Below are positions 41,588 through 49,284 of a DNA stretch of 62,715 nt, one piece after another. Numbering within the stretch: the stretch's first letter is position 1; each line of letters opens with the position of its first letter. The position numbers and the translations under genes were made by a program. The stretch is from positions 1 to 62,715 of the IMG/VR virus record IMGVR_UViG_3300009146_000014. One strand, given 5' to 3'. The notes under the pieces were generated by a model, which searched no databases, was not told the origin of the DNA, and saw only the letters and a list, made by a program, of their open reading frames with translations. The DNA comes from a virus.

Positions 41588-42344
41588 CTTGACTGCCATC
41601 ATCCGCCTCACTTTCTATAACGCGGTTTACGTGCGCGACATCGAATCCACGAGACTGATCTTTCGCACTGTCGCGCAGTCGTTGCGAAAGAGCAGAAACA
41701 CGTTCGTTGACTTCAATCATGTCCTCGCTGGTGGTGATTTCCTCTGGCGTGTAGACGCCGAGCAAAACCTCCGGGCAATGCATGCGCGCCCATTGACGGA
41801 CGGCGGAATAGAAAAGCTGGACCTCCGGTTGGTCATCCCATAGCGGCGAGCCTTTGACGCGGCCTTTGTCGTTGCGGCCTCGCGCATCGCGGAGCTTGCC
41901 GAGCGTCTCTGAAATGTATTCGTGCGGCTTGCTCTCGCCGATGAATAGGCCGGTCACTTTGCAGCGGCGCTCGTCTCCGTCGCCGAGAATCTCAGTTCGC
42001 AACCGGCCTTTGAGCGGTGCCCATCGAATGACGATCGCGTGCACAAGCTGCGATTCGTAGCCGATACGTTCGTCTCCGCCTTGCGTGTAGGCGATATAAG
42101 ATTTCTCGGCGACGGCGTAGGGGTCCATTTGCCAGCGCAGAGCGCGTGAGAGGATGGCGAGGCAGGCGCCGGGATTGCCTCGCAAATACTTGGGCACGGC
42201 AGCGCCGGACACGCTCATGAGCTTCGCAAGCTCGGTGGCTTGGCCCATGTTCTCCGGAGTGATGCCGCCGCCCATCGATTGGATGGGGATTGGTGCAGTA
42301 ACGGCGCGGTCAATGCGCTTCTCGATTTCGCCAACGTCAATCAT
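41307..42344 (-). CDS. recT: RecT-family single-strand annealing protein
   Basis: A 345-aa protein starting MIDVGEIEKRIDRAV. Core motifs: QATELAKLMSVSGAAVPKYLRG, GACLAILSRALRWQMDPYAVAEKSY, and DERIGYESQLVHAIVIRW, then PEVQLFYSAVRQWARMHCPE. It anneals complementary single strands made by the partner exonuclease (45732-46682). The last ~100 residues are polar low complexity. Start and stop both overlap neighbouring genes by ATGA, supporting the full length. Confidence 0.9.
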   Translation of the reverse strand: MIDVGEIEKRIDRAVTAPIPIQSMGGGITPENMGQATELAKLMSVSGAAVPKYLRGNPGACLAILSRALRWQMDPYAVAEKSYIAYTQGGDERIGYESQLVHAIVIRWAPLKGRLRTEILGDGDERRCKVTGLFIGESKPHEYISETLGKLRDARGRNDKGRVKGSPLWDDQPEVQLFYSAVRQWARMHCPEVLLGVYTPEEITTSEDMIEVNERVSALSQRLRDSAKDQSRGFDVAHVNRVIESEADDGSQDDGPESAGDNLVDGNNDRRESRARLGREANDQGRRTTTDSSRQATGAKSAKDGEPQKGAQAASESGRSGAGGSKAGSKASGSKAAPAKGQRRQ

Positions 42345-42727
42345 GGGGTGTTCCCTTTTGCCATGTGCTCGACAAGCTTGAGGATGATGGCGCGCGCCTC
42401 TTGCGACAGTCGGGGCCATTTCGAGGCGACTTTGTATCCGTCGTTGCTCGATAGGAATTTTGCAATCTCCGACTCGCCGGAAGCGCGCACATCGGTTGCG
42501 CGTGGAAAAAACCAACTGATGGGCCGATGCAGAATCGTCACCAAGAGTTCGATGCGCGCGGGTGGGATGCGATCGCCTCCGGATTCGTATTTTTGTAGCT
42601 GTTGATAAGAGACGCCGATTGCGTCGGCGACATCCTTTTGAGAAAGGCCAAGAGCAAGCCGGGCCTCGCGGATGCGAACGCCGATGGCTCGATCGTAATC
42701 GGTTGGATGCCGGCCGGTCGCATTCAT
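42341..42727 (-). CDS. XRE-family repressor-like protein
   Basis: A 128-aa protein with a typical XRE helix-turn-helix at ~15-70 (IREARLALGLSQKDVADAIGVSYQQLQKYESG) and a helical C-terminus (SKWPRLSQEARAIILKLVEHMA). The start at 42727 is fixed by the ATGA overlap with the upstream gene. With no integrase present it is better regarded as an operon regulator than as proof of lysogeny. Confidence 0.85.
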   Translation of the reverse strand: MNATGRHPTDYDRAIGVRIREARLALGLSQKDVADAIGVSYQQLQKYESGGDRIPPARIELLVTILHRPISWFFPRATDVRASGESEIAKFLSSNDGYKVASKWPRLSQEARAIILKLVEHMAKGNTP

Positions 42728-43107
42728 TTTGCTATCGCCGATTTTGGCCCGACTAGGATTGATGGGGGAAGCGGCAGCGCGTGCTTGAGCGGCTTCCACA
42801 AGTGGAGGCAGTGCGGGTGACAATTCACGTACTCCGCTTTCGGTGGGTGATACTGGATGACGGTCTCATTCTCGTGCCAAAAAATGTCTTTGACCCAACA
42901 CATTTCATCCCATGTCGGGCACCGATCGCGCGCCGAGACGCTCACGTGTTCCCAACCGTGCCGCGCATCGACGCCGCTCGAAATGACGAGCAACCGCCCG
43001 AGCGGGCCTTTGAATTGAAACGCGCCTTCGCGCTTGCCGGGCAAGGTCGCATAGTGGCCGTCAAGAATGCGGCACGGCTCGACATCAGGTGAAAGTGTAA
43101 GGCGCAT
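42724..43107 (-). CDS. DUF7694-type phage protein
   Basis: A 127-aa protein with HVSVSARDRCPTWDEMCWVKDIFW, the R.P.W.EM..VK..FW core of a family found next to phage recombination genes, and HPHCLHLWKP near the end. Role unknown. It is the first gene downstream of the guide-RNA array in the direction of transcription, so its mRNA may contain the array as a long leader unless that is processed off. Confidence 0.7.
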   Translation of the reverse strand: MRLTLSPDVEPCRILDGHYATLPGKREGAFQFKGPLGRLLVISSGVDARHGWEHVSVSARDRCPTWDEMCWVKDIFWHENETVIQYHPPKAEYVNCHPHCLHLWKPLKHALPLPPSILVGPKSAIAK

Positions 43108-43113
43108 CAGTCT

Positions 43114-44889
43114 CTCTCGCTCGGGGGTTTCGGTGCTCTCGCTTGGAACGGCTCGCTCTGCGTCTTTGGGTGTCTCGATGTAGATGGCACGGTTCGCTCT
43201 TTTCTTACGGTGCTCTCGACGGTCAAGGCTCGCTCAAAGGATTCGGTGCTCTCGATGTGGGTGGCTCACTCAAAGGATTCGGTGCTCTCGGGATCGATGG
43301 TGGTTTTACTCGATGGCAAATGGCTCGCTCGCTGTATTCGGTGCTCTCATCGGCGAGTGGCTCGCTCGGCGACGATGGTTCTCTCGACGCGAATTGGCTC
43401 GCTCGGTGATTATGGCGCTCTCAACGGACCCGGCTCGCTCGGCGACTACGGTGCTCTCGGTGGCGCGGGCTCGCTCGTCGACGACGGTACTCTCTACGGT
43501 TCGGGCTCGCTCGCTGCTCTCGGTTCTCTCACTTTCACATGGCTCGCTCGCTGCTTTCGGTGCTCTCGCTTGTGCTGGCTCGCTTTGATGGTTCGGATTC
43601 CTCAGTGGTTCGGGCTCGCTCGTCGTATTCGGTGCTCTCGTGGGCAACATGGCTCGCTCTCAGGCAACGGTGCTCTCAGCATTATCGGCTCGCTCACGTA
43701 TTTCGGTTTCTCTCAACGGGGCTGGCTCGCTCATGCGTGACGGGTATTCTCAACGGTGCTGGCTCGCTCTGTGGGTACGGCGCTCTCGGGCAGTATGGCT
43801 CGCGCTCTTGCATTACGGCGAATGTGCTCAAAGGCTTTGGCATCGCTCAAGGGTTGCGGCGCTCTCGGCATAGACGGCTCGCTCAAGTCCAAGTGGTTCT
43901 CTCGGCATAGACGGCTCGCTCAAGGGGTTCCGGTGCTCTCTCTCTGTGTGGCTCGCTCGCAGGGCTGGGTTCTCTCTTGCTTGTTTGGCTCGCTCATTTG
44001 GTTCGGGTGCGCTCGCTTCTAACGGCTCGCTCAACGCGGAATGGTGCTCTCGTCGTGCAAGGCTCGCTCTTAGGTGCTGGTGCTCTCGACGCAGACGGCT
44101 CGCTCTCCCTTTTCGGTTCTCTCAATTGCAAAGGCTCGCTTGCAGCAGACGGTTCTCTCGTGCGCTACGGCTCGCTCGTCGGTTTCGGTGCTCTCTGCGC
44201 TTAGGGCGCGCTCAACGAAATTGGTTCTCTCGTGGGGCTCGGCTCGCTCTGTGTTCTGTGGTTCGCTCTCGGGATATGGCTCGCTCTCGCTATCCGGTAC
44301 TCTCATGGCAAAGGCGGCTCGCTCGTTGGGCTCGGTGCTCTCTTTGGCCTCTGGCTCGCTCGATGATATTGATGCGACTCGCTTGAGACGGCTCGCTCGT
44401 TGTTTTCGGCGCTCTCTCGCTGATGGGCTCGCTCGTTGTCTCCGGGTTCTCTCTATGAGTACGGCGCGCTCACGTCCTACGGTGCTCTCTCGGATTACAG
44501 GCTCGCTCGTTTGCTCCGGGCTCTCTCGACTGATTCGGCGCGCTCGCGCTTATCGGTGCTCTTGCATCATGTGGCTCGCTCAGGAGAGAACGGTTCTCTC
44601 ATCTCTCTAGGCTCGCTCATGGGTTTCGGGTGTCTCGTGTGTCATGGCTCGCTCATTTGGCTCGGTGCTCTCTCGCTGATTGTGGCTCGCTCGCATTTCT
44701 GGTGCTTGCTCTATTTCGACGGCTCGCTCATTTGGCTCGGTTCTCTCTCGCTGTACGGCGCGCTCGCGAAGCATGGTGCTCTCGGTCCGATTGGCTCGTT
44801 CAACTCCGATGGTGCTCTCGGGGATTACGACTCGCTCAAAGCTTAGGCTCGCTCGCGAAGCATGGTGCTCTCTGGTCTTACGGCTTAAT
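43114..44889 (-). repeat. TIGR-type array: about 48 units of 36 nt, dual 9-nt spacers
   Basis: Plus-strand reading: GGCTCGCTC, 9 variable bases, GGTGCTCTC, 9 variable bases, repeated about 48 times in 1.77 kb. The first repeat is nearly invariant (a few GGCGCGCTC, GGCTCACTC, GGCTCGCTT). The second varies at positions 3-4 (GGTTCTCTC, GGCGCTCTC, GGTACTCTC). Spacers are mostly 9 nt, sometimes 10 or 11, and nearly all different. The length changes break every reading frame on both strands, so it is not a protein repeat. The last degenerate repeat lies in the 3' end of the Nop-domain gene. This is the layout of tandem interspaced guide RNA (TIGR) arrays, whose 36-nt tigRNAs carry two spacers. Transcription with the tas gene (minus strand) is inferred. 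Confidence 0.88.
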
Positions 44890-45735
44890 CAAATGCGCGT
44901 GCCCAAGGTGCGCGATGGCGTACGGCATCGGCGGCTCGATGTTGAGGATGCGCCGACACATTTCGCCATGCAGATGGGCGAGGAAAATTTTGACGGCGTA
45001 GCGCCGCGCCATCGCGTGAATGCGACCGGGCGGATACTTGCCGACGCTATACGCTTTATAGGCCTCGGTTTCCTTCCGGTACTTTTTCGCCAGCAACGTG
45101 GCTGCCGCCTTTTCGGCATAGTCGCCGCGCTCGTTGCGCTCGATGTAGACGGCTTTTTGCTTGGCCCATATGTGCCCGTAGACGCACTTCTCATGATTGT
45201 GGAATTTGACGAACGACTCGCCGGCCTTCCAACAAATCACCTTGAGCGATGCATTCCAGGGCCGCTTGGTTTTCGGTGCCCATGTCACGGTTGGATCAAG
45301 CCCGGCGAATCGCCAGATGTGCCCGACTGTCGGCGCCTTGTTGATGTCGATGTGCGCGAGCAAGCCGGCGGCAATCACCGGGCCGATGCCGTGCACGGAC
45401 ACGAGCCACTCGCCAACCGGATGCGATTCGACATACTTGCCGAGCGCGCGCTTGATTTGGCCTTCAAGCGTTTCCGTCTGAGTGGCGAACCATTGCAAGA
45501 CGGAGTGCGGCTCGATGGCCTTGGCGACCTCGCCGGTTTTGTCGTCAACGGTCTCGATGGGGTTTTGCTGGATTGAGCGGATTTGCCCATCGCTCCGGAT
45601 GCGCTGCTCTTGTTGTTGGTAGTAGGTATCAACGAGAAAGCGAACCTCCGCCTCGCTCAAGGTGACAGAGGCGCTCGCGATGTCGCGGGTTAGCCGTTGG
45701 ATGGGTGTCGTTGCAATCGTCGTGTCCGTGCTCAT
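44878..45735 (-). CDS. tasA: Tas protein of a TIGR-Tas system (Nop domain, no nuclease)
   Basis: A 285-aa protein. Residues ~105-150 contain HGIGPVIAAGLLAHID (115-130) and WRFAGLDP (141-148), the helix-hairpin-helix core shared by Nop56/58-type snoRNP proteins and the C-terminal domain of IS110-family transposases. An N-terminal helical region (~10-100) and a basic C-terminal region (AEKAAATLLAKKYRKETEAYK) flank it. No DEDD/RuvC catalytic set and no HNH motif is visible, so it matches the stand-alone TasA type. It is the 3'-adjacent partner of the 36-nt array and is ATGA-coupled to the exonuclease gene. Expected role: RNA-guided DNA binding by paired 9-nt guides. A lone IS110 relic is unlikely because the N-terminal DEDD domain is absent. 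Confidence 0.82.
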   Translation of the reverse strand: MSTDTTIATTPIQRLTRDIASASVTLSEAEVRFLVDTYYQQQEQRIRSDGQIRSIQQNPIETVDDKTGEVAKAIEPHSVLQWFATQTETLEGQIKRALGKYVESHPVGEWLVSVHGIGPVIAAGLLAHIDINKAPTVGHIWRFAGLDPTVTWAPKTKRPWNASLKVICWKAGESFVKFHNHEKCVYGHIWAKQKAVYIERNERGDYAEKAAATLLAKKYRKETEAYKAYSVGKYPPGRIHAMARRYAVKIFLAHLHGEMCRRILNIEPPMPYAIAHLGHAHLIKP

Positions 45736-46682
45736 GGTCCGCCTCCGGGTAGCTCTCGGGTTAAACGTGCGTCAATGCGGGCGCGCTCATCCGTGGCCAA
45801 CGGGAGCGAGCGCAAATCATTCTCCGCCGGACCGGGCCAATGATCCTCGCGGATGCACGAGGCGATCTTGCGGAGCATGGCGCGGTTCTGTAATCGGCCG
45901 CGCGCCAAATCGTCGGGGTCAACCGGGACGGCGCGCGCACAGTACGGTGGCGCCGTCTCGATAAACATCAGAGTGAAAAACTGGAAAGGCGCGGTCGGGT
46001 CGATGACTTCCACGGCTTCCCAAATCAGTGCCGCTTGCTGGTGATAGGCGTAGGCACGGATTGCGTATTGCAGCGCCGGGCTTGTGACCTCCGCCGCAGT
46101 TTTTAAATCCACGTAGTCTCCGCCATCGGTCGGGATGACATCGGGCCGAACCTTTACCCAAAGGTCGGTCTCCGGGTGCTTGAAGAATCCAGAGACCTCG
46201 ATGTGACCGCGCAGAATGCCGGCATTGATGAGCGGCTCAAGGGTGAGCGATCGGGCCATGCCGACAATGTGCTCAAGCTCCGCTTGCGTGACGATCACGC
46301 GGCCAAGCTTGGTTTGCTCTGCCGCCCATTGCCGGCACGGCTTGGCGTTGCCATTCCACGGCTTTGTCTCGGCGGTGGTTCGGTCGCGATAGGTCGCGGG
46401 CTGCTTTGAGAAGCGGAGCCGGAATCCATCCTCGCCGAGAAACAGATGATGCGCTGCCGCGCCGAGTATCATAGCGCGAGTCGTCTTGCGCGGAATCGCT
46501 TTCGGGTTCTCAACCCATGTCGAAAACATATGCGCGGCGGATTTCGACCAACACGTGCGCAAGTCGGTGGACGATACGGCGAGGCCTTTGCATATGCCGC
46601 GCGAGTGATAGCGATCGATGGGGATGCCGCTATACCAACCGGGCTTGGTGATCGGCTTGCCATTCCACTTCGTGATGATCAT
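45732..46682 (-). CDS. PD-(D/E)XK exonuclease, RecE/ExoVIII-like
   Basis: A 316-aa protein. RecB-type motifs: ILGAAAHHLFLGEDGF (72-87, G..xH..L), E162, D181 in VKVRPDVIP, and D192-x-K194 in YVDLKTA, then QYAIRAYAYHQQAALIWEAV, the conserved Q...Y motif. This is the DUF3799-type nuclease that resects double-strand ends for RecT. Start at 46682 by ATGA overlap with the upstream gene. Confidence 0.88.
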   Translation of the reverse strand: MIITKWNGKPITKPGWYSGIPIDRYHSRGICKGLAVSSTDLRTCWSKSAAHMFSTWVENPKAIPRKTTRAMILGAAAHHLFLGEDGFRLRFSKQPATYRDRTTAETKPWNGNAKPCRQWAAEQTKLGRVIVTQAELEHIVGMARSLTLEPLINAGILRGHIEVSGFFKHPETDLWVKVRPDVIPTDGGDYVDLKTAAEVTSPALQYAIRAYAYHQQAALIWEAVEVIDPTAPFQFFTLMFIETAPPYCARAVPVDPDDLARGRLQNRAMLRKIASCIREDHWPGPAENDLRSLPLATDERARIDARLTRELPGGGP

Positions 46683-47101
46683 GGGCGCATCATTCCTTTC
46701 GGTGCAGGTTCGGGCCAATGCCAAGTCACGATGCCGTTCGCGGATATGACGGGCCGTTGCACGGCGCCCGTCCAAATGGCGCGCTCGATCGCGTCTTGGT
46801 CGTTGCCGAACCACGTCACGAGCGGCACGCAATCGATGCTCACGGTTTCGCCGATGTCATCGGCGGCGTACGCGATGCACGTGCCGGCGATCAACCGGCC
46901 GCACATGCCGAAATAGCGTTGCTGGCTTACCGGCGTGAACAGGCCAAACTCATGCACGATGTAGCCCATGCCGATGGCGCGAATATAGCCGTGGTCACAA
47001 TGCAAGGGGTCGAGGCCGGCGGCTGGATACACGTCGGCAAGGTCGTCGGCGTTGTACTCAACAATGGTGCGGGCAAGCGGGCTGATGATGAGGAAAAGCA
47101 T
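46679..47101 (-). CDS. Hypothetical protein, 140 aa
   Basis: A 140-aa protein starting MLFLIISPLARTIVEYNADDLAD. Alternating short strands and helices, with VSIDCVPLVTWFGNDQDAIERAIW near the end. CCCGGAGGCG precedes the ATG at 47101. The first ten residues are hydrophobic but too short for a signal peptide. ATGA-coupled to the exonuclease gene, so it may be a cofactor of recombination. No family recognised. Confidence 0.6.
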   Translation of the reverse strand: MLFLIISPLARTIVEYNADDLADVYPAAGLDPLHCDHGYIRAIGMGYIVHEFGLFTPVSQQRYFGMCGRLIAGTCIAYAADDIGETVSIDCVPLVTWFGNDQDAIERAIWTGAVQRPVISANGIVTWHWPEPAPKGMMRP

Positions 47102-47132
47102 TTGTGTTTTCGCCTCCGGGTTGGAACGATGC

Positions 47133-47169
47133 GGCGGATGCGACAGAGGGCGAGCCCGTCGCATCCGCC
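47133..47169 (-). other. Intercistronic perfect hairpin
   Basis: GGCGGATGCGAC (47133-47144) pairs with GTCGCATCCGCC (47158-47169) across a 13-nt loop. No T-run. It lies between the secreted-protein stop and the next gene and resembles the two hairpins further upstream at 47629-47745 (shared GCGGATGC/GCATCCGC stem). Confidence 0.7.
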
Positions 47170-47215
47170 TAGCGCCAACCGGAAAGCTATAGGGGGGTCC
47201 GGTTAGCGATCTGGT

Positions 47216-47605
47216 TTAGTAGCCGTCGCGCGAGCGCGGCACCATGACGGGTTTGCACATCCACTTGTTGGCGCTCGGCACATAGATCGTGTCGTGCCGT
47301 TCGCAGAAGGCAGGCTCAACCGGCACGGACGGCGGGCGCGGTGCCGGGCGATAGCCGTAGGCGTTGGGGTTGTTGTTTGGGTAGCCGTAGCGTGCGCGCG
47401 GGCTATCCTCAAAGCGATAGCGCGGGCCGTCGTCATAGTAGCCGCGCGGCGGACCGTCATAGTAGCCGCCAGCGAAGGCAGGGCCGGCGACGCCAGCGAT
47501 TAGGGCACCGAGTAAGAGGCCTTTCCACACTCTGCCACGTCCGCCGGCATCGGCGGCGCTCGTGCACAGTGCCAAGGCGAGGGCAGCTAAGGCGATTCGT
47601 TTCAT
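47216..47605 (-). CDS. Secreted Gly/Tyr/Pro-rich protein
   Basis: A 129-aa protein with a signal peptide (MKRIALAALALALCTSAADA, cleavage after ADA), then a second hydrophobic segment (LLLGALIAGVAGPAFAGG), a GYYDGPPRGYYDDGPRYRF repeat and a C-terminal pair of cysteines (FCERHD, WMCKP). Such proteins resemble host envelope proteins of alphaproteobacteria. TTGCTCCG-type ribosome site upstream of the ATG at 47605. Its presence in a recombination operon is unexpected. Confidence 0.65.
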   Translation of the reverse strand: MKRIALAALALALCTSAADAGGRGRVWKGLLLGALIAGVAGPAFAGGYYDGPPRGYYDDGPRYRFEDSPRARYGYPNNNPNAYGYRPAPRPPSVPVEPAFCERHDTIYVPSANKWMCKPVMVPRSRDGY

Positions 47606-47628
47606 GTGCTTTGCTCCGGGTTGAGGGC

Positions 47629-47745
47629 GGAGGACGCAACAGGGCAGCCCGTTGCGTCCTCCTACGTCGCCGCTCCCAGGGGCGGGCCGGCGACGATCTG
47701 GTAAGAGGCGGGCGGATGCAACGCTTGTGGACATCGCATCCGCCC
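47629..47745 (-). other. Two intercistronic hairpins
   Basis: GGAGGACGCAAC (47629-47640) pairs with GTTGCGTCCTCC (47651-47662), and GGGCGGATGC (47710-47719) pairs with GCATCCGCCC (47736-47745). Both lie between the DUF932 gene and the secreted-protein gene and lack T-runs. Probably RNA processing or differential stability signals. Confidence 0.65.
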
Positions 47746-47783
47746 TACGCCCATCGGCGCGTATTGAACCGTGGGCGATCTGG

Positions 47784-48872
47784 TTACGCGGCCTTGGCTT
47801 TGGGCTCGCCGATTTCCTGCCATTGGTTGCGTGGTAGCTCGATGATCTGAGCACCGATGCGCTCCATAGCGGTCGCATCGTCGTAGTCGTCAACGTCTTG
47901 CGCCGCGCGAGTGACGGCGTTGTAGAGGCCGAAGCGCGAGAGGTCGGCGCCTTCCACAAGATGCTGCAAGATGGCCTTGCCAACCGTCTCGGTTAGGCTG
48001 AAGCGGCTAGAGGTCAACCGCACGACTTCCACGGGGTCCGTGATCTTGTCGTTTTGCGTCTCGGCGATCTTGTCGCAAAGCGAATCGAAGTGAGCGCGGT
48101 TGAATGCGCCGCGAACCACGTCGGCGACTTGCGCCCATGTGGCCACGTCCGTCTTGCGCCGGGTTTCCTCCGAAAGCAGCGCGTAGGTTTCCTCGCCGAT
48201 TTCGTGCCGCGCGCCGACGTGATACTTGCGCGTGCTCCGCTCGCCGAACGTGGCGAGGTTGGAGCAAAAGCCGTCATAGACTCCGCCGAGTACCGACATG
48301 GCGCCTTGGCCGACTTCCGAGTTGCTGATGGTGATGGCCGGCGCGAGTACGCGGACGATGTTGTGCTGGCCGTCGCCGAATGCTCCGCCTTTGGCTTGAA
48401 GCTCGCGCGTCACCTTGGGGTCCACGGCTTTGATGTAGAGCCGGGAGTCGGTGATCTGAGAGGACATGACATCGAGGCCAAGCTCTAAGAGCACCGGCAA
48501 CGTGGCTTGCGCCAAATCCTCGTTCTCAAGCGGGCGATAGCGATCGGACAGAAGCGCGCGCACGTCGCCGAACAGCGTACGCACCATGCGCTTGTCATCT
48601 TGCCGGTGGAGCCACTCGTTGACGTTGCGAGCCAATAGCTCGGGCGCGTCTTTCAACATGCGATCATAGTATTTCTTGGGAATTTCGACCGCCGTTGCGA
48701 GTTGCTCGTGCGCAATTTTATTGACCCCGAAGGATTCGCGGTTGGCTATGACCAAGTGCTTTCCGTCCGTCGCCATTTCCATGTGCTTGGCGGGAACGAT
48801 CATGTCCTTTTTCGCGGCGGCACGGCGATCGATTTCGGCGGCAAGCTCGGTAAGTGAGAGACCCTTTTTCAT
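47784..48872 (-). CDS. DUF932 family protein (phage/plasmid-like LGT type)
   Basis: A 362-aa protein. The pattern KHLVIANRESFGVNKIAHEQLATAVEIPKKYYDRML, then RTLFGDVRALLSDRYRPLEN and LYIKAVDPKV..., matches DUF932, a family common in phages and plasmids near recombination genes. Biochemical role unknown; it may bind DNA ends. It is the first gene of the leftward operon. AAACCGGAGCAAAGC precedes the ATG. Confidence 0.88.
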   Translation of the reverse strand: MKKGLSLTELAAEIDRRAAAKKDMIVPAKHMEMATDGKHLVIANRESFGVNKIAHEQLATAVEIPKKYYDRMLKDAPELLARNVNEWLHRQDDKRMVRTLFGDVRALLSDRYRPLENEDLAQATLPVLLELGLDVMSSQITDSRLYIKAVDPKVTRELQAKGGAFGDGQHNIVRVLAPAITISNSEVGQGAMSVLGGVYDGFCSNLATFGERSTRKYHVGARHEIGEETYALLSEETRRKTDVATWAQVADVVRGAFNRAHFDSLCDKIAETQNDKITDPVEVVRLTSSRFSLTETVGKAILQHLVEGADLSRFGLYNAVTRAAQDVDDYDDATAMERIGAQIIELPRNQWQEIGEPKAKAA

Positions 48873-48953
48873 CTGCTTTGCTCCGGTTTAGGTGTTTAGG
48901 CTATTCGCAGGCATTGGTTGTGCCATGGCTCCCGGCCCTATGCAAGCGGGATT

Positions 48954-48972
48954 TGATAAGGTAGGCTCGCCA
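48954..48972 (+). promoter_or_regulatory. TGATAAG-N5-CTCGCCA dyad at the regulator start
   Basis: TGATAAG-GTAGG-CTCGCCA, two bases upstream of the ATG at 48975, is a near copy (one change) of the dyad found in the five promoters P1-P5. It lies in the 102-bp divergent gap between the leftward recombination operon and the rightward right arm. It is an obvious place for autoregulation by the small HTH protein encoded next to it. Confidence 0.65.
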
Positions 48973-48974
48973 AA

Positions 48975-49241
48975 ATGAGCAAGCCAAACACATTGAACGG
49001 GCTGGACCCGATCATGCGAGAGGTCCGCAAGACTCGCGGCCTCGCTAGCGAAATCGCCAGAAAATGCCGCATAAACCGGGCGGCGGTGTATCAGTGGAAG
49101 CGGGTTCCCATCGAGTGGGTGCACACTATCACCGATGTCATCGGCAAGACGCCCGAGCAAATGCGGCCGGACGTTTTCAAGCCGAAAGCACGCCGGGCCG
49201 CCCGGCCAAAGGGACGCGAGCGCGCGAGTGTCGGCCGGTAG
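48975..49241 (+). CDS. Cro/YdaS-like regulator
   Basis: An 88-aa protein. ASEIARKCRINRAAVYQWKRVPIEWVHTI (about 24-52) is the short helix-turn-helix of Cro/YdaS-type proteins, followed by a Lys/Arg tail. Divergently oriented from the DUF932 operon, with a copy of the early dyad operator overlapping its start. It probably represses its own promoter and one or more of P1-P5. Confidence 0.82.
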   Translation: MSKPNTLNGLDPIMREVRKTRGLASEIARKCRINRAAVYQWKRVPIEWVHTITDVIGKTPEQMRPDVFKPKARRAARPKGRERASVGR

Positions 49242-49284
49242 CATTCGCCGTTCGCTTGGGGCACACTTCTATCGGCAAGGCGGT

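Noticed and set aside
43143-44846. Reading the array as protein repeats (GSLxxxGALxxx on the plus strand, ERAxxxESTxxx on the minus strand)
   Set aside because: Frames survive only over a few units because spacer lengths of 9, 10 and 11 shift the phase repeatedly, and in-frame stops occur in every frame on both strands. No single start or ribosome site serves them.
43114-44889. Reading the repeat array as a CRISPR array
   Set aside because: Repeats and spacers are only 9 nt each, two different repeats alternate, and no Cas gene is near. CRISPR repeats and spacers are roughly 23-45 nt each.
44878-45735. Calling the Nop/IS110-like protein an IS110 transposase
   Set aside because: The N-terminal DEDD catalytic domain and the C-terminal catalytic serine context of IS110 are not seen; only the Nop-like core is shared, and no insertion-sequence ends were found.
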